Source of the DNA: Ashinkailepas kermadecensis
Taxonomy: Eukaryota > Arthropoda > Thecostraca > Neolepadidae
Length of the DNA stretch: 64,000 nucleotides
Reading direction: 5' to 3'
Assembly (NCBI GenBank): GCA_034440615.1
Contig: JAOTOM010004749.1
Span: forward strand, 310,001 to 374,000
Under the pieces are notes generated by a model, which saw nothing but the letters and a program-made list of their open reading frames with translations, had not been told where the DNA came from and made no database searches. The translations under genes and the position numbers were made by a program. This document shows positions 11,290 to 22,294 of this stretch, in pieces (positions within the stretch are counted from its first letter, which is position 1; each line of letters starts with the position of its first letter).

Positions 11290-14200
11290 GGCCGCCTTTT
11301 CCTCCGAGAGGTGAGCCTTTGGCTGAGAAATCCCTGGAGCGGAAGGTAGACGGGTGCACTCGAGCCTTCTTGGAGGGGAGCCACCTTGCCATACGGAGGG
11401 GATACATGCGTCCACTGTTTCCCCACCCCTGTATCCGCCTCTGATTATAAAATATTTGGGTATATCACTTCATGTTGTGGTAGCAGCATTATGGGGAAAC
11501 AACATGTCGCATATTATTTTTACCGTAGGTCATTCTAAAATCTGATTGGTCGAATATCAGGGAAACGCAAGCTTATTGGTGTGATGGTTAGGATAGGCTA
11601 CCCCATTGAAGAATGCGATGGTTCGTTAACCCTCTCGAGTCGTTTGGACCAAGACAAAGTATATCAGGTATCTAGCAATACAACTTGTAGAAACATCTTC
11701 TTGAAGATGATTTTGTAAAATAAATCTTGGGTTTTGATTTACCAGCTCATGTATCGGAAATTTCAACGAAATTTCTCTGCATTTGTATTAATTGTGTTTC
11801 TTGTGATTCATGGCTTCGTTGCCGCACTAACGGGGCCGATGGCCATGTAGTGTACAGAACTTTATAAATTCATGTTCGATGATTGGGATGTGAAACGAGG
11901 AATTCTGACCTAAATATGCAAACGTAAATATGTTTTAATGGTGTGAGGTATAAATGCAAAACAAAAAGAAGTAACTTCGTTCACTATTTTCCCAAAATAA
12001 AATTATTCAAGACATGTATCAATTATGCGCCAATACAGATATGACGCGGCTGCGCTATTCGTAAATTCCTCCTTGTCAGCCGCCAACGGATAGGGCGAAG
12101 GAACAGCGGCTGGAAACGTGCGTTTATATTTGATTATGCGTCATGTACCTAGTTGTGAGTAGCAAGGGACTTAGGGTTCATTGGACTCTTGGCCAGGATT
12201 ATACAAAAAAAAACAGCTTGGTCGAGGATTTCCGGCATCCAGAACACCATCTCGTCATGAAAACCATAGCTTCCCTCTCTAGCGATTGTTAATCCATGCA
12301 TGTGGTGCTTGGCAGAGTTCAAGATTATTGCTATGTCATAAAAATGCAAAAACCGACTGTAACATTCAAAATGCAGTCTCGAATATCACAAACACGATGT
12401 AAATTATGATCTCCAAGTTTATGTCCGATTATCTAAAAAAATTATTCCCAATTCCATGAATCCAAGATCTAAATCAAACCATTGTTTTCCTGGAAAATCT
12501 AACTCATGTCAATCATGCAATTCTTCCAATAAATATCCATCACATCTTGCCATTGTGGATCATCTGTGTTGCATGGTTCATGTCCAATACTATTTTTTGG
12601 GGAAGGATGGAAATTTCCCAGATTCCAAAAATACGACTGCTCCTGGAACCTGAACTGCCTGCCCGGAATCTAAAAAGAAATAGCATGCATTTCAAAGAGG
12701 CATTCAAAAACATCTAGGAACATGGCTGGGTAAATTTGTACTTGAAGGTAATTTTTGAATTCTTGAAATTGCTTTTTCTAATGCAATGTTTATGAATGTG
12801 GTTAACATGAAGTGGGCACTCATTTCTTCTGCAAATGCATACTTTTCAGTTGGCAGGCAAAATAACACCAGAAAATGGGCTTGTAGTTGGGTAATTTGGC
12901 ATACAAAATAATGTTGTAAAAATGTGGCATAACCTAACCTAATCTTGCATATCATTCCATGTGAGAATAAGTTAAAGAAAAAACATTTTCAAGCCATTTT
13001 TCTCTTTAACAAATTGCACTTAAAAAACCTAATCCACCCTAGTGTAATCTGTTTTTGAAGAACCAATTTAAATTTAAAATTATTTTTAGTCTCAAAGCAA
13101 TTCAGATTTTTTCCTAACTTAAATAACCTAACGAAACCAAACCAAAACTGACACCTTTGTTTGCTTCATGGGGGTAAAATGTGTATAAGAGTTGTCTCAT
13201 GAATCATTTGGTGTTTAATGTATATTATTGAATCCTGGATTTATAATACAATTTGTGAGCAAGCCTACTCTGGGAGGATATTGTCCTTCCTATTTGTAGT
13301 ATATGAAACACCCTGTGACTTTCAAAGGAGTTGCGAACCTTATGCCAAATAGTAAATCAACATTTTGTGAATATAGCACCATTAAACCTTCAAACTAGAA
13401 AATGGAGGATATTTGGAGAGGACAATGCTTCTTTTTGGAGAGGACAATGCTCTAGATGGCAAAAATCCAGGACCGGTCTGTTTTTGTTTCATTCCTGTAC
13501 CCATGGAGATGCAATGCAATTTTTGAAGCTTTATTGTCATGTTATGGTTTAACAACCTCGGCTCGTTCCGGTATCTTTGACATTTTATCTACATTTACTT
13601 TTAGCAACTGAAGTGTGTTGTGACACAAATTGACATGTTCTGTAGGCACATTGATTTGGCATTCTTGGGTGACATATTGCAGTTCTAGCATACCCAGTGT
13701 GGCAATGCAATATTTAACCTTTGTTGTGATGCAGCAACTTTGCATCATTGGTAGGCTTGCTAATGCATTGCTTTTATGTGCTTCTATGAAATATTTTTTT
13801 GTCACCAATAAATGAATGACTGAAGAAAATCAATGTTTGCACTCCCAAAAGTAATTAGGTAGTGATCTGCATCTTCAGTAGCGGTACTGTGCGCTGGAAT
13901 GTAAGCATAAAGAGGTATATGCACTAGGTAGAGAGGCATGCGATAGGTAGCAAAACTGGCCTTTGGAATCAAGAGCGGGTATCCGATTGGCACATTTTTG
14001 CACTTCTGTTCCTGATCGGCAGGTCCTGATGAAGTGCATATGGTGCTCATTCGTATCCCGTCCAATGGTGTGTTGTTAATCATGCATTTGTGTTTGAGGA
14101 AAACTAATTCATTATTTTCTTTTATAAATAGCAGCACAGATCACGCAAGATTCCTTTATATTACTACACATGCCTTGGACATTTACACTTTTACAACTTT

Positions 14201-14448
14201 CGATGGTGTAAAAGTACATTTTGGGAAGGTGATGACGCGGCATCATACAGAGCAAAAGCTGTCACTAATTAGTTGTGTCTAGCTTGTAAACTATACCTTT
14301 GGATGTCCTATTCAAGTACTACATGACGATTTAAAGGCTATCAAACACAGGTATCATTTGTTGTCCCTCATTCATATGTTTGAACCTAAGCGATATTCGG
14401 GGCCCATTTTGCTATTAAGCTAATACAAAACATGTTACGCAGTTTGAA
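11290..14448. other. AT-rich DNA without recognisable genes
   Basis: About 3.1 kb of AT-rich sequence with frequent stops. Frames of 60-110 codons on both strands show no recognisable motif. AACCTAACCTAATC at about 12929 is a short repeat too small to be telomeric. Confidence 0.55.
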
Positions 14449-14496
14449 GGTAATATAATCGATAATATAATCGGTAATATAATCGGTACTATAGTC
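14449..14496. repeat. 12-bp tandem repeat, four copies
   Basis: GGTAATATAATC is repeated four times with one to three changes per copy, followed by GGTAC. Confidence 0.9.
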
Positions 14497-15262
14497 GGTA
14501 CTTTGTGGCACACGCAGTTCCAAGCTTTCGATGCATTCCAGCCTTACCTATGCTCAGCCGTCGGTCGAGCATAACACGCACTGACATTGTCAATTCCGCG
14601 AAAATCTGCATCGGCATAAGCCATTCCAATCCGCATCTGTATCAGTGCCACGTAGAGATTTCCACCCGTGATCCAATCAGTTTTCAAAAATGTGGCATGG
14701 CTATAATGTGATTGATTGCAGTAATAAACAACGAGTAGACATTGTGTCTAAATTCAGAAATGTTTGTAGTAAATGGCTCGCAAGAACAAAAGCACTTGCA
14801 TCCACTGTCAGAAGTTTCGGTTTAATTTGCATCTTAGAAGATTCATACGATTTTCATCCTAAATGCTTACTGCATGCAAAATCCAGACGACATGAATGCC
14901 GTTCAGTTGAATATATATGTACTCCTGCTTGGCATTACATGTGAATGAAGTGATGAAAATGTATCATATAATGATGTGCATGCAATAGCTGTACATTTTC
15001 TATTCTTATTTACGTCTTTGGGAAAAAGACAAGCATATTATATTAACATTCGACGCCAAACTGAACGCGAGTTTGGGCACAATGCAACTAGATCATCACG
15101 CATATGCATATTTGATATCATATCATAAGGCAAAAACCCTAAGTAACATTTGAGCAAAATGTAATAACCTGTGCTGACTTATTGTCAATAAGGAAAAAAA
15201 CAAGAAGCAAGATTACTTGCAAGTCATGAACTAGGACAATTTTCATTATCAGCTTCACAAAA
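14497..15262. other. No gene; upstream flank of the Penelope-like element
   Basis: Ordinary sequence. The last 100 bp (from about 15160) may be decayed upstream part of the element, but no clear coding similarity can be read. Confidence 0.5.
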
Positions 15263-16819
15263 ATGAATGCTCTTCTAGACGATGCGGTGACATACCAATC
15301 GGTACCAATAGGAAGTGCACAGAAAGAGAGTGCCCAGTTTCAGAAGAAAGCTCGCTTCATCCTAAGAAAATCAGTGAAAGGAAAAGGACTTCTACACCTA
15401 ATAGAAGAGTCCCCAAGGACGCCGTCCATGAGAGGTCTACCAAAAACTCTCAAATCTGATGTACCTATGCGTCCAATTGTTTCAGGTATAGGAAGTGCTC
15501 CACATAAGCTGGCGAAAAAAAAACTAGCAAAACCTTTGTCAGAAATGCTAGGGCAGATAAGTGATAGCCATCTAAGGAATTCAAGCGACTTACTAGGTAG
15601 AATCCGAGATATAGACTTCACCAGAAAAAATCTGGCAAGCTTTGACGTGAAATCTTTGTTCACGAATGTCCCTGTCGGGGGAGCCATGGAAGCGGTTTCT
15701 AGGGCCTTAGACAAGTCAAATAAATTAGAGCTTCCAGTTCCAAAGAGTCATTTCATACAGCTCGTGCTTACATGTGTGGAATTTGGAGCACTACAGTTTC
15801 AGGGGAAGAATATCGTCAAATAAACGGCCTCACCATGGGCTAACCATTGATTCCTGTTCTGGCATGTTTGTTTATGGAAACCCTCGAGGCGGACAATTTC
15901 AAATCTATGATTGGCCCCAACTCCCTTTGGCTGAGATACGTAGATGACATATTGGTGATTGTTGATCAAGATACTGACCTCGATGCGGTCAACACAAATA
16001 TTAACGATGTACATCCATCGATTCAATTCACGTTAGAAAAAGAAAAAGAAAAAGATAACGAGGCTGAGATTCAATTCTTGGACACACTGATCAAACGCTG
16101 TGACAGCAGATGCACATTTTCCGTGTACAGAAAGCCCACTAACAAAAACGATATTTTGCACTACTTCTCGGGTCACAGCCATGAAACAAAAACAGAGGTC
16201 CTAATGGGCTTTTTCTTAAGGGCTCATAGAATCTGCAGTCCTGACTGCCTCGCAGAAGAATTGCTTTTCCTCAAAGAATCTTTCAAGTTGCTGAAATATC
16301 CAGAGGGTCTGATAGTGAAGTTGCGCCAAAAAAGCGGAAAAGGTGATGTGCATGACAAAGGTCAAGCAACGAGTCTTGACAAAAAGGTGCATATCAGTAC
16401 CGGAATCACAGGGAGCAGTCACCATCTCCCGATTCACAAAAGACAAAATCAATACGAGTCTCTCAGCAGGGGTCAAAATCAAAGACATAGTCAAGAGACG
16501 GGTCCGCAACGTGAACGAAAAAAGCGTAGTCTACAAAATTCCTTGCGCGGGAGGATGTGGAAAAAGTTACTATGGGGAAACGGGACGGGGGACAGTGGCT
16601 AGAATTGGGGAACATCGTTCAGACCTCAGATACCATAGACTTTCTAATGCTATGGTGGTGCATGCCGATGAAAAAGACTATCTCCCAAATTGGAAAGGAG
16701 CATCTGTTCTTAGTGGTGGACTTGGGAAGAGGTGTCGGAAGACGGTGGAATCCGCGTATATTGCCACACGTGAAAATATCAATAGTGTTTCTGGTAGTTT
16801 CAAAATTCAAGTCTTGTAG
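15263..16819 (+). pseudogene. Penelope-like element: reverse transcriptase plus GIY-YIG endonuclease, broken
   Basis: Three consecutive frames together read as the Penelope-type polyprotein. Frame 1 (15263-15823) has GLPKTLK (15434), RPIVSGIG and FDVKSLFTNVPV (15641-15676), reverse-transcriptase motifs of this class. Frame 2 (from about 15807) has EYRQINGLTMG, CLFMETLEADNF and the catalytic YVDDILVI (15937-15960), then FLDTLIKR and YRKPTNKNDILHYFS. Frame 3 (16343-16819) holds the GIY-YIG nuclease: VVYKIPC (16526-16546), YYGET (16568-16582), RIGEH and a downstream ESA-N motif, ending at TAG. Breaks are a one-base shift near 15805, a TAA at 15841-15843 and another shift near 16330-16345. The N-terminal region is missing, suggesting 5' truncation. 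It would have copied the element by target-primed reverse transcription but cannot make an intact protein now. Confidence 0.92.
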
Positions 16820-17140
16820 CGGAACTGGTTGTGGAACATGTTGAAAAAGGATAGGTTAAACATCACTGTCGTACTTATTTGGTCGTTTCCAAAGTACTGC
16901 TTTCACTGTCTGGTTCATTCGGTGTCAACACATGCGAAGTGCTTTATGATTGATGTCTCGTGACCTGTGTTCGAAGTGGGAAGGAAGGGAGGGGAAAAAG
17001 TAAAGGGAAAAAGAAAGAAGAGGAGAAAGAAAAAAGAAGAAAACAAAAGAAGAAAAAGACGACAAGTGCTAAATACCGCCATGCCTGTAAATTGTCCATA
17101 GCTTGAGAAAGGCGTGAGCCGAAACGTTGTTAATAAAGCT
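16820..17140 (+). other. Penelope-like element 3' region with hairpin and AATAAA
   Basis: Downstream of the endonuclease stop lies a purine-rich stretch (16978-17060), then a short stem-loop GGC-GTGA-GCC (17111-17120) followed directly by GAAACG and an AATAAA (17132-17137). A hairpin followed by GAAAC and a poly(A)-like signal is, from memory, a usual 3' end of Penelope-like elements and recalls the second half of a hammerhead ribozyme. The canonical CUGAUGA box is not present; the matching place reads CTTGAGAA. Confidence 0.55.
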
Positions 17141-17170
17141 ATGCTCCCATTGTTCTGTGTTTTCACACGC

Positions 17171-17196
17171 ACATATATATATATATATATATATAT
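17171..17196. repeat. AT microsatellite
   Basis: Thirteen AT steps immediately after the Penelope-like 3' end. These elements can insert into or seed AT-rich microsatellites. Confidence 0.95.
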
Positions 17197-17207
17197 TGAG
17201 GAAATCG

Positions 17208-17291
17208 ACCACTGAAAAACCACCGGGAACTGTCGATGCACAATCAAGCATGTGGTCGGCGGTGCGCTAACAGGCGCCGTTTTTCTGTGGT
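17208..17291. repeat. 13-bp inverted repeat around a 58-bp spacer
   Basis: ACCACTGAAAAAC (17208-17220) pairs with GTTTTTCTGTGGT (17279-17291) with one mismatch. It could be the ends of a very small foldback element or a transcript hairpin. No protein is encoded. Confidence 0.6.
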
Positions 17292-17340
17292 CATGCAAAT
17301 CCGTAGAGATGAGGGGCCACTTCAACACCAGCAAGATTAG

Positions 17341-17512
17341 ACATCAGAACTGAGTCACACCAACGGCGGTCGTCTCGTAACTAACTTCCGAATCGATGGT
17401 TGCTGACACACACAATGCACAGAAGTAGTCATCAGCACTGAATCACACCAACGACGGTCATCTCGTGACTAACCTCCGAGTTGATGGTTTCTTACACACA
17501 TACAGTGCATAT
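17341..17512. repeat. Diverged direct duplication, about 85-88 bp, two copies
   Basis: The first copy starts ACATCAGAACTGAGTCACAC and the second (from about 17429) TCATCAGCACTGAATCACAC. Both continue through a matching CTCGT(A/G)ACTAAC block to TGACACACA or TTACACACA and a terminal AATGCA or AGTGCA. Confidence 0.8.
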
Positions 17513-18306
17513 ATCGAAATCCGGCACCCCCCACCCACCCTGTGTAAAGTCGGAGCCCTTAGGGCCCAAAACTAAAGGATAAGTGTCTATGTTGATCGCC
17601 ATACCCTGAGCCTCTGGTACCAGTCTACACTTGTGCGTGGCCAGGAACGACAAGCAGGACCACTAGCGCGTGGCCAGGAACGCCTGGTGGGTGGACTACG
17701 CCGGTACCGCACTCATCTCAACAGTGAATATAACCAACTTCGGCAATTCGGAGTAGTGCATTCAGGCTTTAGTTGTACATATGGAAACGAAAACATTTGC
17801 GCGCAAGCGAAGGACATGAAAAGGTACATTTTCAACGCAGAGAAGACACAAAAGGTGCTAAACAAAAATAGTGCTCACTCTTTAAGGATCAACGAAGCAA
17901 ACAACTACCATCAACAAAGCAGACGGCAGATGAAATATTTCACTATCCTAAATTGCCAGCACGATCCATAGGCATAATGGGGTCCAAATTTGCACTAATT
18001 CTAGTGTATTGCGGAATCAGATGTCAAAGTGCTGGTTTTGCTGGCAAAAGCCCTCAGCTTTTGTCGTCCTCTGGGTACACGTTTACTTTCTTCAGCACTG
18101 AAAGACTCGCTGTGTTAGCAGTGAAACCATGAACAGTAAATTAGCGTTTTCAAATGAAATTTCTTGTTACGAAAATTGGTTGGAGTATCATCAAAATATG
18201 GTTCTGTTTGAGAATTATTCAGCGGTAGATCACAGACAGAAAGGCATTATGCAATCACCCGAATTGCTGGAATCGATCGTGAATATTGGATGAAGCGAGT
18301 CAAGTA
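17513..18306. other. No recognisable gene
   Basis: Contains a near-duplicated GCGTGGCCAGGAACG (17635 and 17669). The 112-codon frame at 17633-17971 is unlike any family I know. Confidence 0.5.
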
Positions 18307-18719
<413 letters not shown>

Positions 18720-18754
18720 GCACTGGACGCACAGATCCTTACATCGAACAGCAA

Positions 18755-20428
18755 CTCGGCCTGACGATCGACAAAATGCTGTGCACAGCGTCCTTGACCT
18801 AGGCCGGGCCCCGGCCCCCCCCCCCCCCCCGCTCCCCGAACACGCCAGTGCGCAGCCTCCATTACCCAGAAGCTCAGGTAGCGCGGGGTAATAATGTGCC
18901 GTTGGCATTCATTCGCCCGGTTTCCTGAAATAAATATCACAGCCATAAATAAGCCTGTTAGCTACTTATGTAGCTGCAACATGCAATAATGGTCTCCCAG
19001 CGGTTAACAGCGGCAGTTATGTGCCATAGAAATAGTTGAACTTCCTTGGCATACTTAATGCTAATGATTGGCTTCCAGGCCGTGCAGGGTGTTTATGCCG
19101 GGCACAGGTGGCTGTTGCGGCCAAATCTTTCAGCACCGAAGACATGCTGCTGGGGTGCATCCAGCGTGCGACAATCTCGACAATCTCGACAATCTCGACA
19201 ATCTCGACAATCTCGACAATCTCGACATTTGCTTGGCACAATCGAAGGCAATAGCAACCATCGCATTTACGACTTGCAGCTTGAATTAATGATGCAGTTG
19301 GCATGGTTTGATTGCTGATGCAATTCGTGCAAGTACGGCCAATTCGTGAAGCTTCTGTGAAGGTGGAATCCTTCGACGTCAGTATTTTGCATATTTCGGT
19401 AAGATAAGGATCAGCCGTTTGGAAGCACTTGGCAGTAAATAATCAACGCCTTGCCGCACGGGCTGGCAGTTAGGCGTGTGCGTGGTATCTTGATCGCTGA
19501 AGTTTAAGGCAGACTGCACTGACTACGTGCTACCCTCTCCTTGAAGAACGTCGTGGTATTAGGGTTGGCGCAAGAGGTCTCCGTAGCCGAATCGGTTACA
19601 CATGTGTGGGGAAATAATTCCTATTGCCTTGCCTTGCCTTGACTTCCTCCCCACATGCGACCACCACCGGATATGTGCATTTATCATATATACATATATA
19701 AGATGTGAGGTGCACAGACGTCGTCCTACTTCTTTTCTGCGGAGCAGTTGCATCCGCTTCCCGTCCAATGTCCATTGTGCTTCTCCTCACGTCCAAGTTT
19801 GTCCTCCATCTGTCCATCGCCGCCAACCGTTTTCAATAAAGTACATCCACGGGGCTGTGGTATGGAGGTAGTGGAACTGTGGTGATTGTTGAACATTTCA
19901 TCAATGTCAATGTTCCCACGTGACATCACAGCCGGCGTGAGGCCGAGTGGCATGCTCCGAGGTCAGCCATGGTGCATCTCACCGCTTCTCACAACCCATG
20001 CGGCGGTCATAATTTATTTAATACTTTTGTTTTCACATTAAATGTGGTGGCATATGCGACCACCACCACCACCAATGCACATATTGTGCAAATCAGCCTA
20101 ATAATAACACAATGGTTGACCATGGTGTCCTTGGGTAAAGGTCATGGCCGGCCATGATCATGGTCCAGGTCATGGCCGGATGTGGACGGAAGATTCATTG
20201 GCAACGATTTGGTGTCTCGGACCGCAATACAGCGCTCGTCACACCGCAATGGACCACACTTTTAAGATCGACATAACGTTTCGGGAAAAATTCCGCTTTG
20301 AATGTCTAGTGAAGGGCTGTTTAATACACGCGGACCGAGGTAACTACTTGAAAGCGAATTCGCTAGTGAAGCATGGTTAACATTTATATTTCCGACACAT
20401 TGACCAGGACTGCACTTGACATGACATG
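18755..20428. repeat. 1.67-kb direct repeat, unit 1
   Basis: The unit begins CTCGGCCTGACGATCG and ends CTTGACATGACATG, where unit 2 begins without a gap. It contains a C-run, six tandem copies of a 9-bp ACAATCTCG motif (19171-19227), a box-A match TAGCCGAATCGG (19584-19595) without a nearby box B, a CCTTG short repeat, AATAAAG (near 19836), an imperfect palindrome around GTGGTGGCATATGCGACCAC and a perfect 14-bp palindrome CATGGCCGGCCATG (near 20142-20155). No protein is recognised; several 60-90 codon frames are present identically in unit 2. Confidence 0.95.
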
Positions 20429-22083
20429 CTCGGCCTGACGATCGACAAAATGCTGTGCACAGCGTCCTTGACCTAGGCCGGGCCCCGCCCCCCCCCGCTC
20501 CCCGAACACGCCAGTGCGCAGCCTCCATTACCCAGAAGCTCAGGTAGCGCGGGGTAATAATGTGCCGTTGGCATTCATTCGCCCGGTTTCCTGAAATAAA
20601 TATCACAGCCATAAATAAGCCTGTTAGCTACTTATGTAGCTGCAACATGCAATAATGGTCTCCCAGCGGTTAACAGCGGCAGTTATGTGCCATAGAAATA
20701 GTTGAACTTCCTTGGCATACTTAATGCTAATGATTGGCTTCCAGGCCGTGCAGGGTGTTTATGCCGGGCACAGGCGGCTGTTGCGGCCAAATCTTTCAGC
20801 ACCGAAGACATGCTGCTGGGGTGCATCCAGGGCGCAATCTCGCGACAATCTCGACAATCTCGACAATCTCGACAATCTCGACATTTGCTTGGCACAATCG
20901 AAGGCAATAGCAACCATCGCATTTACGACTTGCAGCTTGAATTAATGATGCAGTTGGCATGGTTTGATTGCTGATGCAATTCGTGCAAGTACGGCCAATT
21001 CGTGAAGCTTCTGTGAAGGTGGAATCCTTCGACGTCAGTATTTTGCATATTTCGGTAAGATAAGGATCAGCCGTTTGGAAGCACTTGGCAGTAAATAATC
21101 AACGCCTTGCCGCACGGGCTGGCAGTTAGGCGTGTGCGTGGTATCTTGATCGCTGAAGTTTAAGGCAGACTGCACTGACTACGTGCTACCCTCTCCTTGA
21201 AGAACGTCGTGGTATTAGGGTTGGCGCAAGAGGTCTCCGTAGCCGAATCGGTTACACATGTGTGGGGAAATAATTCCTATTGCCTTGCCTTGCCTTGACT
21301 TCCTCCCCACATGCGACCACCACCGGATATGTGCATTTATCATATATACATATATAAGATGTGAGGTGCACAGACGTCGTCCTACTTCTTTTCTGCGGAG
21401 CAGTTGCATCCGCTTCCCGTCCAATGTCCATTGTGCTTCTCCTCACGTCCAAGTTTGTCCTCCATCTGTCCATCGCCGCCAACCGTTTTCAATAAAGTAC
21501 ATCCACGGGGCTGTGGTATGGAGGTAGTGGAACTGTGGTGATTGTTGAACATTTCATCAATGTCAATGTTCCCACGTGACATCACAGCCGGCGTGAGGCC
21601 GAGTGGCATGCTCCGAGGTCAGCCATGGTGCATCTCACCGCTTCTCACAACCCATGCGGCGGTCTTAATTTATTTAATACTTTTGTTTTCACATTAAATG
21701 TGGTGGCATATGCGACCACCACCACCACCAATGCACATATTGTGCAAATCAGCCTAATAATAACAATGGTTGACCATGGTGTCCTTGGGTAAAGGTCATG
21801 GCCGGCCATGATCATGGTCCAGGTCATGGCCGGATGTGGACGGAAGATTCATTGGCAACGATTTGGTGTCTCGGACCGCAATACAGCGGTTGTCACACCG
21901 CAATGGACCACACTTTTAAGATCGACATAACGTTTCGGGAAAAAATTCCGCTTTGAATGTCTAGTGAAGGGCTGTTTAATACACGCGGACCGAGGTAACT
22001 ACTTGAAAGCGAATTCGCTAGTGACGCATGGTTAACATTTATATTTCCGACACATTGACCAGGACTGCACTTGACATGACATG
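20429..22083. repeat. 1.66-kb direct repeat, unit 2
   Basis: Nearly identical to unit 1. Visible differences are few: a shorter C-run, four or five copies of the 9-bp ACAATCTCG motif in place of six, a two-base deletion (AATAACAATGG versus AATAACACAATGG), and scattered substitutions such as GGTCTTAAT for GGTCATAAT and GACGCATGG for GAAGCATGG. It is followed by a small duplication of TTGACATGACATGTGTTCTTG (to about 22121). Confidence 0.95.
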
Positions 22084-22250
22084 TGTTCTTGACATGACAC
22101 TTGACATGACATGTGTTCTTGTAGTGTTCAATCGAAAGGCGATGACCCCCCTCCCCCAACTACGCCCCGGCACCGCCCGGACCACCATCTTCAACTCATC
22201 TACCAAGACGTAAACAGCCGATATCACCTAACGGTGGCAGGCTGGGAAAA

Positions 22251-22251
<1 letters not shown>

Positions 22252-22292
<41 letters not shown>
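22252..22292. repeat. CA microsatellite
   Basis: About 20 uninterrupted CA steps. Confidence 0.98.

Positions 22293-22294
<2 letters not shown>

Noticed and set aside
12925..12950. Telomere-like AACCTAACCTAAT
   Set aside because: Only two units, surrounded by ordinary AT-rich DNA.
17101..17130. Active hammerhead ribozyme
   Set aside because: Stem II and GAAAC are plausible, but the CUGAUGA box is missing and a pairing stem I/III with a cleavage site could not be found.
19584..19595. SINE head inside the 1.66-kb duplicated unit
   Set aside because: A perfect box A match is present, but no box B at the right distance, so it was noted only as a motif.
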